Below, piece after piece: positions 1 through 8,263 of a stretch of DNA of 43,109 nucleotides. The first letter of the stretch is position 1, and every line of letters begins with the position of its first letter. The notes under the pieces were generated by a model. The model worked only from the letters and a program-made list of their open reading frames with translations, had not been told where the DNA came from and ran no database searches. Source of the stretch: Rhodospirillaceae bacterium (GTDB lineage: Bacteria; Pseudomonadota; Alphaproteobacteria; Rhodospirillales; Rhodospirillaceae); the NCBI GenBank assembly GCA_004297485.1, contig SCTM01000321.1, forward strand, positions 1 to 43,109, in the 5' to 3' direction. The translations under genes were made by a program, and so were the position numbers.

Positions 1-926
1 TATTCCACCACCTCATAGCCCTGGTTCATGGCCTGTTTGATGAGCGGGTAGCCGCCCAGCGCGCCGATGATATAGAGCCCGGGAACATTGGATTCGTATT
101 TATTGCTGACTTCGGGCAGAGCCGAGGGATCTTCGCTGGGAAAGACGACGCCGCAGGATTCGACGAACTTGCGCGGCGCCGATGCCCCCAGCCGGGCGAT
201 AATCCGATCACAGGCGACCCGCGCCTGACCTTCCGCCGTCTCCAGGATGAGCGCGTCGGGTTCGATCTTGAGCGGCGCGGAATTATAGTAGCAGTGGATT
301 TCGTCCTTCTCGATGGCGCCGGTGATTGCCGTGAGGTTGCCTTGCTTGGCACGGGCAAATTCGTCGCGGCGATTGACGATCACCACCGTATTCCGGCGCG
401 CCAGGGCGACCGCGTTTTCAATCGCGGCGTCGCCGGCACCGATCACGACAATGGTTTCCGCCTCGAAGGCATCGGGGTCGTCGAGCTGATATTGAACCAG
501 AGGCAACTCGGCGCCCTCGCAACGCATTTTGTTGAGGTTACCCTGGAGGCCGATGGCCAGAATGACGTTAAGGGCCTCGACAACCTCACCGCCAGCCAGC
601 TTGATCAGAAATCGTTCGCCATCCTTTTTGATCGCCGTCACTTCCGCGTTGGTGCGGAGGTTGACACCCAGGGCGGCGATCTCTTTGTTCCAGGCGGCAA
701 GGATGGTTTCCCGCTTGCCGGCGGAAAAGGGAATTTCGGCGCGCAAGGGCAGAATGTCAGGCGTCGCCATGACGAACTTGCCCTTCTGATACTTATATAT
801 GGTGTCGGAGACATGGTCGGTGCGCTCAAGCAGGACGTGGCTTAGCCCGCTGCGCGCCGCCCGCGCCGCCGCGCTCAGGCCCCCGGGACCGGAGCCGATA
901 ATGGCGATTTTGAAGGGCTCTCCCAC
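1..926 (-). CDS. NAD(P)/FAD-dependent oxidoreductase, thioredoxin-reductase-like (3' end cut by the window)
   Basis: The gene reads leftward off the window edge, so only about 308 N-terminal residues are visible. I start it at GTG 926-924 because AGGA lies six bases upstream and the FAD-binding Rossmann motif GSGPGG follows at residues 11-16. A second dinucleotide-binding motif, VIGAGDAAIENA, marks the NAD(P)H domain. The last visible part, YIIGALGGYPLIKQAMNQGY, is the typical closing FAD-domain motif. No CxxC redox pair is present in the visible part, so this is not a classical thioredoxin reductase. From memory it resembles long alphaproteobacterial flavoproteins in which this module precedes cyclic-nucleotide-binding or ferredoxin-like domains, but that part lies outside the window. 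The flavoprotein assignment is firm; the substrate is unknown. Confidence 0.85.
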   Translation of the reverse strand, partial: MGEPFKIAIIGSGPGGLSAAARAARSGLSHVLLERTDHVSDTIYKYQKGKFVMATPDILPLRAEIPFSAGKRETILAAWNKEIAALGVNLRTNAEVTAIKKDGERFLIKLAGGEVVEALNVILAIGLQGNLNKMRCEGAELPLVQYQLDDPDAFEAETIVVIGAGDAAIENAVALARRNTVVIVNRRDEFARAKQGNLTAITGAIEKDEIHCYYNSAPLKIEPDALILETAEGQARVACDRIIARLGASAPRKFVESCGVVFPSEDPSALPEVSNKYESNVPGLYIIGALGGYPLIKQAMNQGYEVVE

Positions 927-1171
927 GTTACGTCCTCATGGTTTAGTCAAGTCGCGGGGTAAGGCACCAACAGTGGTACCCCATACGCCTAATACGACAT
1001 CGTCGGCCGGTTTATAAGTCTGCATCGCGATCAACCGGCCAATACGGATTTTAGTCGAAACGACTTGGCCTAACCGCCGATTGTGTCGTCACGAAGACAT
1101 ACGCTCCGCTCGAATTTCGGATGCTTAGTCTGTCCACCGGGCGAGGGTAACGTTGGGTTCGGGTGGTCTGA

Positions 1172-1348
1172 GGCCGTATCCGCCTGCACAAGAAGAAGAT
1201 CAATCTCTCGCTCGTATTCGCAGGCCAGAGGGTCGGAATCAAAGAAGTCGACGGCGGCATTTGGCTCGTCATCTTCATGCACCATGATCTCGGCTGTATC
1301 GACCTGGAGCAAAGGACCTTGCAGCCCATCGACACCCCCTTCGGTTAA
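1172..1348 (+). pseudogene. IS481-type transposase, C-terminal remnant
   Basis: In this frame 58 codons before TAA encode the C-terminal tail of an integrase-core transposase. It opens GRIRLHKKKINLS, continues VFAGQRVGIKEVDGGIWLV, and closes DLEQRTLQPIDTPFG. I recognise this pattern from IS481-family transposases, where the last strand carries an 'AGQxVGIKEVxDxIWLV' block. A TGA directly precedes the GRIRL block and another stop lies seven codons further upstream, so the DDE catalytic core is gone. The open frames on the opposite strand here are shadows of this relic. The relic is probably inert. Confidence 0.8.
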
Positions 1349-1355
1349 GGGTGTC

Positions 1356-1394
1356 ACCTATGTCTCCGGTACGTTCCGTTACCCATGTCTCCGG
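1356..1394 (+). repeat. Direct repeats of an IS481-type element end
   Basis: ACCTATGTCTCCGG (1356-1369) and ACCCATGTCTCCGG (1381-1394) are near-identical copies 25 bases apart, starting eight bases after the transposase stop codon. Tandem 'ATGTCTCCGG' blocks just after this transposase type are familiar as the element's right end. Together with the coding relic they mark a degraded insertion whose end lies about 12 bases from the 3' end of the neighbouring tRNA gene. Confidence 0.6.
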
Positions 1395-1405
1395 GCCGGA
1401 GAACA

Positions 1406-1495
<90 letters not shown>

Positions 1496-1650
1496 GGTCG
1501 GCCTCATGAAGGCGGCGGAACCTAACCGAACCGCCCCCCTGGACGCAACATCGGAGCCACAATCGGCACGGCAAGGGAATTTGGGGGCCGGGCCGGATAG
1601 CTTCCCTACACCCGGCGGGCACTGCCCTCTAATCTAATATGTGGCGCGCC

Positions 1651-2706
1651 TTAAATGTGATCAGCCGCCCCAACCGGGCACTTACTATATGTACCCGGAC
1701 AAAGGCGCCCGCCCGCCCCAGACGACGCCCGCCCGGAACATAGGCCCCGGCCCCGCGCGCAGCGAATCAGCTCCACCAGCCCGGCCATAAAAGCCGAGTC
1801 TGTTCGCGCCGTGGGCAGGCGCTCGAACCGGGGCACGCCCGACTCCCGCGCCAGATCGCGCATGGTGACATCCAGCTCGAACAGGGTCTCCACATGTTCC
1901 GAAACGAACGCGATAGGCACCACCACCACCGGCTTGCGATCACGGCCGGCGCGCTGAATTTCCGCCTCGACCGACGGCCCCAACCATTCCAGCGGACCGA
2001 CCCGGCTTTGGTAGGACAGCACCCAGTCCGGGCCAGGAATCGCAGCACGCGCCACAACTGCCGCCACGGTGCTTTCCACCTGCCATTGATATGGGTCGCC
2101 CGCGGCAATTGTTTTGAGCGGCAAGCCATGGGCACAGAACACAATGCGCGGCGTATCGTTTCGATTGACGCAGGCGGCGCGCAATTTGTCGACGACAGTG
2201 CCGACAAAACCATCGTCGGTTGGATAGCAGCAGATGGTGTCCACAGACGCATCGAGTCCTTGCCGCCGCGCTTCTCGCGCGAACACGGCGAGCGACGTGG
2301 CCGTGGTGGAGGTCGAGAATTGAGGATAAAGCGGCAGCATCACCACACGCGTGGGCTGAAATGCCTTCACTTCGGCCACGGTTTCGCGGGCAAAGGGATG
2401 CCAATAGCGCATGAAGGTAAAGACCTTCACGGTGTCGGCAAGCGACGCAGCGGCGGCTTCCAACGCGACGGCCTGCGCGCGCGTCTCGGCCAATAAAGGC
2501 GAGCCGCCGCCCAGCGCCGCGTAATAGCGCCGTGACTTGGGCGCGCGGGTCATGGAAATCGCCTGTGCCAGAAGCCAGCGCAGCGGTGCCGGAAGATCGA
2601 TGATGTAAGGATCGTTGAAAAGATTGAACAGGAACGGGCGTACGGCCGCCGGGCCATCAGGCCCGCCGAGGTTGAAAATCACGATCGCGAGCCGGTCGGT
2701 AGCCAT
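1651..2706 (-). CDS. hemH: Ferrochelatase with Cys-rich C-terminal tail
   Basis: Ferrochelatase inserts Fe(II) into protoporphyrin IX, the last step of heme synthesis. The 351-residue product has the catalytic histidine in FCAHGLP (His193) and the acidic active-site motif SEHVETLFELD (Glu273). I chose ATG 2706 because AAGGA stands eight bases upstream; a longer reading would run back into the hemA start region. The tail after residue 312 carries four cysteines (316, 323, 336, 343, including LCPGTYSKCP). This resembles the [2Fe-2S]-type ferrochelatases known from Caulobacter and mycobacteria, so a cluster is likely but inferred. The gene diverges from hemA across a 134-base promoter region and so is well placed for shared control with the heme operon. 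Confidence 0.96.
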   Translation of the reverse strand: MATDRLAIVIFNLGGPDGPAAVRPFLFNLFNDPYIIDLPAPLRWLLAQAISMTRAPKSRRYYAALGGGSPLLAETRAQAVALEAAAASLADTVKVFTFMRYWHPFARETVAEVKAFQPTRVVMLPLYPQFSTSTTATSLAVFAREARRQGLDASVDTICCYPTDDGFVGTVVDKLRAACVNRNDTPRIVFCAHGLPLKTIAAGDPYQWQVESTVAAVVARAAIPGPDWVLSYQSRVGPLEWLGPSVEAEIQRAGRDRKPVVVVPIAFVSEHVETLFELDVTMRDLARESGVPRFERLPTARTDSAFMAGLVELIRCARGRGLCSGRASSGAGGRLCPGTYSKCPVGAADHI

Positions 2707-2791
2707 TGGCTTCCTTGAATGTAGCCATCCGCTTTGGGCGCCAGAATATGACCCATGCCCCAGTTTCGCGCGCCTAAAAATTGGCGCCCCA

Positions 2792-2807
2792 TGACACGGC
2801 TGTGACA
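2792..2807 (+). promoter_or_regulatory. TGACA-N6-TGACA direct repeat, candidate hem-box
   Basis: TGACA (2792-2796) and TGACA (2803-2807) are separated by CGGCTG, giving an 11-base period, about one helical turn. Such tandem half-sites are the usual binding geometry of OmpR-family response regulators, and one is encoded in the downstream operon. The arrangement equals the motif I recall as the HemR 'hem-box' of Leptospira. It lies in the hemH/hemA divergent promoter, 33 bases before hemA and 85 bases before hemH, so one site could control both units. Confidence 0.6.
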
Positions 2808-2829
2808 CGCATTCGACGATTCTTATGGT
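2802..2829 (+). promoter_or_regulatory. Candidate hemA promoter overlapping the direct repeat
   Basis: GTGACA (2802-2807, five of six matches to the -35 consensus) and TATGGT (2824-2829, four of six to -10) are 16 bases apart. The -35 coincides with the second TGACA half-site. A start point would fall near 2836, giving an almost leaderless hemA message; consistently, no Shine-Dalgarno sequence precedes ATG 2841. Inferred from sequence only. Confidence 0.35.
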
Positions 2830-2840
2830 AACCAACGGCC

Positions 2841-4169
2841 ATGGAACGTCTGGTCATCATCGGCGCGTCCTATCGCCATGCCACGGTCGCCGCCCTGGGC
2901 GAATACGCCTTGCCCAAGGACGAGGTGGAAACGCGCCTGCCGCAGATCGCGGCGACCATCGGCACGCCTGAGCTTGCATACATCGGCACATGCAATCGGA
3001 TCGAGTTCATCCTCGCAGGGGACGAGGCAACCTCGGCCGAAACCTATCGCTCGCGCCTCGCCAAGGTTTTGCAGGACACCGGCCACACCGCGGCGGAAAG
3101 CCGCATGCTGCGGGCCTGGCAGGGCGACGGCGCCGCCGAGCATCTGCTGCTGGTGGCGTCGGGCCTTGATTCCGCCCGGCGTGGCGAGCCGGAAATCCGC
3201 ACCCAAGTCCGCGCGGCATGGCTGTCGGCGCGGCGCGCGGGTACCAGCGGCCCGATCCTCGACCGGCTGTTCGCCGACGCCCTCAAGACCGCGAGCGAGG
3301 TTCAAACCTTCATCAGCCGGCAGATCGGCGTCATGTCCCTCAGCGACGGAGCCTTGGCGCAAGTCGCTGCACATCTGGATGGTCGACATGGCACCGTTGT
3401 TCTGCTCGGCGTTTCGCCCATGACCCGCCGCTGCGCCCATGTGCTGCGCGACGCCGGTCATCGGCTCGTGGTCACCAGCCGCACCATGGCGACGGCTACG
3501 ACCTTAGCCGACGAAGTGGGTGCCGCGGCCATGACCTTCGACGCCCTGAAGCGTCACCCAGGGCCGTTCGATGCGATTCTGGCGGCGACCGGTGGACAAG
3601 ACGTGGTGCTCACCGCCACTGATGTGGCGTCGTGGGCCGTCGCGCAGAGGAACTTGCTCGTCATCGACTTCGGCGTACCGGCCAACGTCGATCCGGCGGC
3701 AGCGGATGTGCCCGGCGTGCGTCTCATGGGGATGGATCACCTGATCGACGAGGCGCGGGCCAATACCGACGTAGAGCAGCCGGAAATGGCCACGGCGCGG
3801 GAAATCGTCGACCGGCATTTGGATCGGCTGCGCGGTGAGATGGCTCTGCGCCAGGCCGGGCCGGCGATCCGCGATGTCATCGCCCACTATCAGTCCGTCG
3901 CCAAGGCCAGCATTGAAAAAGAACTCGGCGGCGCCGTGACCGATGCCATGGACCAACAGCGCCTGCAGCAGTGGGCCGATCTCATGGCGCGGCGGTTTTT
4001 GCATACGACCTTGGCGGGTGTGCGCGCCCTTGCGACCCATGGCGAACCGGCCGCCGTCAATGTATTCCTGCGCGGCCTGACGGAGAGTCTGCCCGCCGCC
4101 GATTCCGCAACCGGCGCGGACGCAGATTCCACCGCGCAATCACCGTCCCCTTCGGAGCCGAGACCATGA
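2841..4169 (+). CDS. hemA: Glutamyl-tRNA reductase (C5 pathway)
   Basis: This enzyme reduces glutamyl-tRNA(Glu) to glutamate-1-semialdehyde with NADPH, the committed step of the C5 route to 5-aminolevulinate. The catalytic cysteine motif GTCNRIEF (Cys51), the tRNA-domain block ASGLDSARRGEPEIRTQVR (about 107-124) and the SRT motif of the NADPH domain are visible. The helical spine and dimer domain fill the C-terminus; 442 residues is normal. One oddity is that the usual GAGEM-type glycine loop reads LLGVSPM at 188-194, so only its first glycine remains. It is the first gene of a nine-gene heme run, and its TGA overlaps the hemL ATG. Most alphaproteobacterial genes called hemA encode ALA synthase; this one clearly does not. 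Confidence 0.95.
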   Translation: MERLVIIGASYRHATVAALGEYALPKDEVETRLPQIAATIGTPELAYIGTCNRIEFILAGDEATSAETYRSRLAKVLQDTGHTAAESRMLRAWQGDGAAEHLLLVASGLDSARRGEPEIRTQVRAAWLSARRAGTSGPILDRLFADALKTASEVQTFISRQIGVMSLSDGALAQVAAHLDGRHGTVVLLGVSPMTRRCAHVLRDAGHRLVVTSRTMATATTLADEVGAAAMTFDALKRHPGPFDAILAATGGQDVVLTATDVASWAVAQRNLLVIDFGVPANVDPAAADVPGVRLMGMDHLIDEARANTDVEQPEMATAREIVDRHLDRLRGEMALRQAGPAIRDVIAHYQSVAKASIEKELGGAVTDAMDQQRLQQWADLMARRFLHTTLAGVRALATHGEPAAVNVFLRGLTESLPAADSATGADADSTAQSPSPSEPRP

Positions 4170-5473
4170 TCAACCACGCCAAAAGCCGCGCGCTTTATGA
4201 ACGCGCCTGCCGTTCCATCCCCGGCGGCGTGAATTCACCTGTGCGCGCCTTTGGCGCCGTGGGTGGCGAGCCGCTGTTCATCGCCCGTGGTCAAGGCGCG
4301 ACCATCTGGGATGAAGACGACAACAGCTATGTGGATTTCGTCGGCTCGTGGGGTCCGTTGATTCTGGGCCATGCCCATCCGGAAGTGGTCGAGGCCGTCA
4401 GGGAAGCAAGCGCGGGTGGACTCACCTTCGGCGCGCCATGCAAACGCGAGATCGCCCTGGCCGAAGCCGTGATCGGCGCCTATCCCGGTCTCGAACAGGT
4501 GCGCTTCGTCTCCTCGGGCACGGAAGCCACCATGAGCGCCATACGACTGGCCCGGGGCGTGACCGGGCGCGATCTCATCGTCAAGTTCGCCGGATGCTAT
4601 CACGGCCACGCCGACCATCTGTTGGTGAGCGCGGGCTCGGGGCTCGCGACCTTGGGCAATCCGTCCTCCGCCGGCGTGCCCAAGGCTTTCGCCGAACTCA
4701 CGCGCGTACTGCCCTTGGACGACGAAGCAAGCCTTGCCGCCTTGTTCGCCGCCGAGGGCACGCGCATCGCCGCGGTGATCATCGAACCGATTCCCGCCAA
4801 CCACGGCCTGCTGATTCAGCGCAAGGAATTCCTGGCCGCGTTGCGTGCCCACACCAAGGCGGCCGGCGCGCTGTTGATCTTCGACGAAGTGATCTCGGGA
4901 TTTCGCGTGGGCGCGGGCGGCGCCGCGGCCCTGTACGGTATTACCCCGGATCTCGCCACCTTCGGCAAGATCATCGGCGGCGGCCTGCCCGTGGGCGCCT
5001 TTGGCGGCGCGCGGTCGATCATGGCCAACATCGCACCCCAAGGCACCGTTTATCAGGCCGGCACATTGTCCGGGAATCCGGTGGCCATGGCGGCGGGCGC
5101 GGCAACCCTGGCCGTCCTGAGCCGCGAGTCGGCTTGGGCCCGGCTCGAGGACCTGGGCGCCCTGCTGGAGCGGAAGATGGCGCCGATCCTGGCCAATGCC
5201 CCTCTGCCCGTGGGCCAGATCCGCCTCGGCTCCCTGCTGTGGTTCTTTTTCCAGAAAGGGCCGGCGCCCCGTTCCGCCGCCGCGGTGGACTCCGCCTGCG
5301 GCACGCGGTTCGCGCCGGTTTTTCGCGGCCTGCTTGATCGCGGGATGTATGTCGCGCCGTCGGCATACGAAGTATTCTTCCTGTCGTTGGCCCACACGCC
5401 GCAACATATCGAGAGCTTTACCGAGGCTTTTCGCGCGGCGCTTGATGACGCGGCAACCGGGGAGAAGTCGTGA
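4166..5473 (+). CDS. hemL: Glutamate-1-semialdehyde 2,1-aminomutase
   Basis: HemL converts glutamate-1-semialdehyde to 5-aminolevulinate, completing the C5 route begun by the upstream reductase. The 435-residue protein is a class III PLP aminotransferase. It opens with SIPGGVNSPVRAF and has the cofactor-binding SSGTEATMSAIRLAR, the IFDEVISGFR block and the Schiff-base lysine in FGKIIGGGLPVGAFGG (Lys268). The start at ATG 4166 forms an ATGA overlap with hemA, implying translational coupling. It ends in a TGATG overlap with the kinase gene. Pairing with glutamyl-tRNA reductase makes the pathway assignment secure. Confidence 0.96.
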   Translation: MINHAKSRALYERACRSIPGGVNSPVRAFGAVGGEPLFIARGQGATIWDEDDNSYVDFVGSWGPLILGHAHPEVVEAVREASAGGLTFGAPCKREIALAEAVIGAYPGLEQVRFVSSGTEATMSAIRLARGVTGRDLIVKFAGCYHGHADHLLVSAGSGLATLGNPSSAGVPKAFAELTRVLPLDDEASLAALFAAEGTRIAAVIIEPIPANHGLLIQRKEFLAALRAHTKAAGALLIFDEVISGFRVGAGGAAALYGITPDLATFGKIIGGGLPVGAFGGARSIMANIAPQGTVYQAGTLSGNPVAMAAGAATLAVLSRESAWARLEDLGALLERKMAPILANAPLPVGQIRLGSLLWFFFQKGPAPRSAAAVDSACGTRFAPVFRGLLDRGMYVAPSAYEVFFLSLAHTPQHIESFTEAFRAALDDAATGEKS

Positions 5474-6594
5474 TGGTGACGCGTGTTTTTCCCGGCTCCG
5501 GCCGGCTGCTGCGCCCAACGATCATTGCCCTGCTCGTCATTTCCGTGGTGCAGGTGTGCTGGTGGATGTGGGACCAGGCCAATTACGCACGGCAGAATAT
5601 GGAACGCGTCCATGCGCTCTACGTGGATGACGCGGTTGCCGCGCGGCGGCTCGCCGCCACGGGCATGAGCACCGAGGCAATTCATGTCCTGTTTCCCCAT
5701 ATCGAGGCGGACGGCGACGGCAATCTTATCATCGCGCCGGAAGCCGTCACTGCTCTGGAAGATGGCCGCCAGAAACACATCACGCAGTACATATGGGAAA
5801 GCGGTTTCTTTCTATGCGTGCTGGCGGCCTGCATCGCGATTCTCTGGCGCGGCCTACACGAGGAGCGCGAGGTGCGTCGCCAGCAGGACAATTTCCTCGC
5901 CCACGTCTCCCATCAGTTCAAGACGCCGCTCGCCAGTCTACGTCTGTCGGTCGAGACTTTGGTCAAGCGCCAGCCGCCGCCGGAATACGCCCAGCAACTC
6001 GCACAGCGGATGCTCGACGATCTGTCCCGGCTCGAAGGCATGGTCACCAAGATCCTGGACAGCGCCCGCCTCAATCGCGGCCGCGTGATTTTTCACAACA
6101 CCCGGATCGAACTTGCCGCCGCCGTCGATAACGTCGTTTCACGCGTCATGGACATGGCGCAAAAACACAATGTCACATTACAGGCGGAAGTTCCCGCCGG
6201 CCTGGCGATCCATGCCGACCCCCTGGCGGTGGAGAACGTTTTACGTAATCTTCTGGAGAATGCCATCGCCGCGACCGCTCGGACCGGCGGCAAGGTCGTC
6301 GTCAGCGCCAAATCCGATCGCGACGGGATCGACGTCCTGGTGAAGGATAATGGCACCGGCTTTACTGCGGAAGACGGCCGGCGGCTGTTCGAGAAATTCC
6401 AGCGCATCGAGACCGGCGATCAGGTGTCCAGTACCGGTACCGGGCTTGGTCTTTTCATCGTGCGCCGGATCATGCACTTCGAACACGGCCGGGTGAGCGC
6501 CTCCAGCGCGGGGCCCGGACGGGGCGCCACATTCACCGTCACGTGGCCGCAAGCTATAGGTGATGCCGTCGGGGATGAGGGAGCATCCGCGTGA
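5473..6594 (+). CDS. Membrane sensor histidine kinase embedded in the heme operon (HemK-like)
   Basis: The product is a two-TM sensor kinase. TM1 is at about 15-33, an extracytoplasmic loop of roughly 75 residues follows, and TM2 is at about 108-126. A HisKA domain has the phospho-acceptor in HVSHQFKTPLASLR (His147). The ATPase domain has an N box (VLRNLLENAIAA), G1 (DNGTGF), F box (LFEKFQR) and G2 (GTGLGLFIV). I start at ATG 5473, eight bases after GGAG and overlapping the hemL stop; GTG 5470 is an alternative. It is coupled to the response regulator by a GTGA overlap. Its place among heme genes suggests it senses heme, a porphyrin intermediate, iron or a related membrane signal. This mirrors Leptospira HemK, which is inference from context rather than from a recognised sensor domain. 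Confidence 0.92.
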   Translation: MVTRVFPGSGRLLRPTIIALLVISVVQVCWWMWDQANYARQNMERVHALYVDDAVAARRLAATGMSTEAIHVLFPHIEADGDGNLIIAPEAVTALEDGRQKHITQYIWESGFFLCVLAACIAILWRGLHEEREVRRQQDNFLAHVSHQFKTPLASLRLSVETLVKRQPPPEYAQQLAQRMLDDLSRLEGMVTKILDSARLNRGRVIFHNTRIELAAAVDNVVSRVMDMAQKHNVTLQAEVPAGLAIHADPLAVENVLRNLLENAIAATARTGGKVVVSAKSDRDGIDVLVKDNGTGFTAEDGRRLFEKFQRIETGDQVSSTGTGLGLFIVRRIMHFEHGRVSASSAGPGRGATFTVTWPQAIGDAVGDEGASA

Positions 6595-7319
6595 GCCTTC
6601 CGGCGCCAAACCGCATTCTGCTGGTCGAAGACGACCTGCCCCTGGCGCGGGGGATGGTGGAGAACCTGCGCGCCGAAGGTTACGAGATCGAGCTTGTTCA
6701 AGACGGCCTCACGGGCCTCGCGCGCGCGCGCAACGCCGATCACGACTTGCTCATTCTCGACGTGATGCTGCCGCGCATGAGCGGACTTGAACTGTGCGCG
6801 ACCTTGCGCGGCGAGGGCAAGAAAACACCGGTGCTGTTCCTGACCGCGCGCGGCGAGCCCGACGACCGGGTGCGGGGACTCGAAGCCGGCGGCGACGACT
6901 ATCTCACCAAGCCGTTTCATCTGGAGGAATTCCTGCTCCGGATCAAAGCCATTCTTCGGCGTTGGGAGTGGTATCGGAGTTCGGTGGCCACCGCCGCTGG
7001 TCCGGTGCTGAAGTTCGGCGGCAACGAAGTGGATTTCCGTAGCTTCAACGCCAAGTCCTGGGACGGCAGCACCCACGATCTCACGGAAAAGGAAGCCATG
7101 ATCCTCAAGGTGCTTGCCGAACGTCCCGGCGAGGTAATCGCCCGGGAAGACCTCATCGAACGCGTGTGGGGCATGGATGTTTATCCGTCCACGCGCACCG
7201 TGGACAATTTCATCCTGCGTCTGCGCAAGGTGTTTGAACGGGAGCAGCAGACGCCCCGTCACTTCATCACCGTGCGTGGCGTTGGCTATCGCTTTCTGCC
7301 GGAAGGCTCGGAGCCATGA
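6591..7319 (+). CDS. OmpR-family response regulator embedded in the heme operon (HemR-like)
   Basis: The 242-residue protein has an N-terminal receiver domain with acidic pocket VEDD, phospho-acceptor Asp57 in LLILDVMLP and Lys107 in LTKPF. A C-terminal OmpR/PhoB winged helix ends TVDNFILRLRKVFE and VRGVGYRFLPEG. The GTG start at 6591 overlaps the kinase stop (GTGA), and the TGA overlaps the hemC start (ATGA). The gene is therefore translated as part of the heme run. The tandem TGACA repeat in the hemH/hemA promoter, with an 11-base period, is a natural candidate target. Kinase partner and family are certain; the regulon is inferred. Confidence 0.95.
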   Translation: MSLPAPNRILLVEDDLPLARGMVENLRAEGYEIELVQDGLTGLARARNADHDLLILDVMLPRMSGLELCATLRGEGKKTPVLFLTARGEPDDRVRGLEAGGDDYLTKPFHLEEFLLRIKAILRRWEWYRSSVATAAGPVLKFGGNEVDFRSFNAKSWDGSTHDLTEKEAMILKVLAERPGEVIAREDLIERVWGMDVYPSTRTVDNFILRLRKVFEREQQTPRHFITVRGVGYRFLPEGSEP

Positions 7320-8263
7320 CCGACGCCCCCTTGCGCCTGGGCACGCGAGCGTCCGCGCTCGCCTTATGGCAGGCGCGCCATGTGGCCGCCGCCATCGCGC
7401 GCATCCCCGGAGCGCCGCCCGTGGAAATCGTGGAGATCAAAACCACCGGCGACGCGGTAACCGATATTCCTTTGTGGGCGACCGCGGGCAAAGGTTTCTT
7501 CACCGCTGAGTTGGACCGCGCCCTGATCGACCAACGGATCGACCTCGCGGTTCACAGCTTGAAGGACTTGCCCACCGCGCCCGGCGACAACCTTGTCATT
7601 ACCGCCGTTTTGGAACGGGAAGACCCCCGCGATGCCTTGGTGGTAGGCAAGGGTCTTGATCCCAACGCGTTGCCCCGTGGCGCGAGCATCGGCACCAGCA
7701 GCCTGCGCCGCCGGGCGTTTGTCGCCCGCTGGCGACCGGATCTGGTTCATCGTGATCTGCGCGGCAACGTGCCGACGCGCCTTAGCAAACTAGACGATGG
7801 CGCTTACGACGCCATCGTCCTCGCCGCCGCCGGTCTGAAACGCCTCGGCCTCGCCGCGCGTATTGCGTCTTATCTTCCCATGGAGACTTTTCCGCCGGCA
7901 GTGGCGCAAGGCGCCATCGCCGTAATGACGCGTAGCAACGATAGCCGCACCATCCGTTGGATAAGTGCGCTCGATCATCCCGTCACGCGGATCGCTGTAC
8001 GTGCGGAACGCGCCCTGCTGCGCCATGTGGAAGGCGGATGCCAGGTTCCTCTTGGCGCCCACGGCCATATCACTGGCGACACCCTGAAATTAAGCGCGGA
8101 AGTCTGTTCGTTGGACGGCACGTTCACCGTGGCCGCCGAGAACCAGGGCCCAATCTCCGAGCCGGAAAAGCTGGGCATCGCCGTCGCCGAGGCGTTGTTG
8201 CGTGGCGATGCGCGGCGCGCATTGGCGACCATGCCGGTACTGACGATCAAAAGCGCGCCATGA
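7316..8263 (+). CDS. hemC: Hydroxymethylbilane synthase (porphobilinogen deaminase)
   Basis: HemC condenses four porphobilinogens into hydroxymethylbilane in the cytoplasm. The 315-residue product begins LRLGTRASALALWQA, has the catalytic aspartate in HSLKDLPT (Asp84) and GTSSLRRRA, and keeps the dipyrromethane-cofactor cysteine in EGGCQVPLGAH (Cys242). The start at 7316 overlaps the response regulator stop. HemB, which makes its substrate, is not encoded anywhere in the window. Confidence 0.97.
   Translation: MTDAPLRLGTRASALALWQARHVAAAIARIPGAPPVEIVEIKTTGDAVTDIPLWATAGKGFFTAELDRALIDQRIDLAVHSLKDLPTAPGDNLVITAVLEREDPRDALVVGKGLDPNALPRGASIGTSSLRRRAFVARWRPDLVHRDLRGNVPTRLSKLDDGAYDAIVLAAAGLKRLGLAARIASYLPMETFPPAVAQGAIAVMTRSNDSRTIRWISALDHPVTRIAVRAERALLRHVEGGCQVPLGAHGHITGDTLKLSAEVCSLDGTFTVAAENQGPISEPEKLGIAVAEALLRGDARRALATMPVLTIKSAP

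Noticed and set aside
1-926. Calling the first gene thioredoxin reductase
   Set aside because: No CxxC active site in the visible 308 residues.
1070-1357. 95-residue open frame on the minus strand between the oxidoreductase and tRNA-Ser
   Set aside because: It lies antisense to the IS481 transposase remnant, and such antisense frames recur with this element; no independent coding sign.
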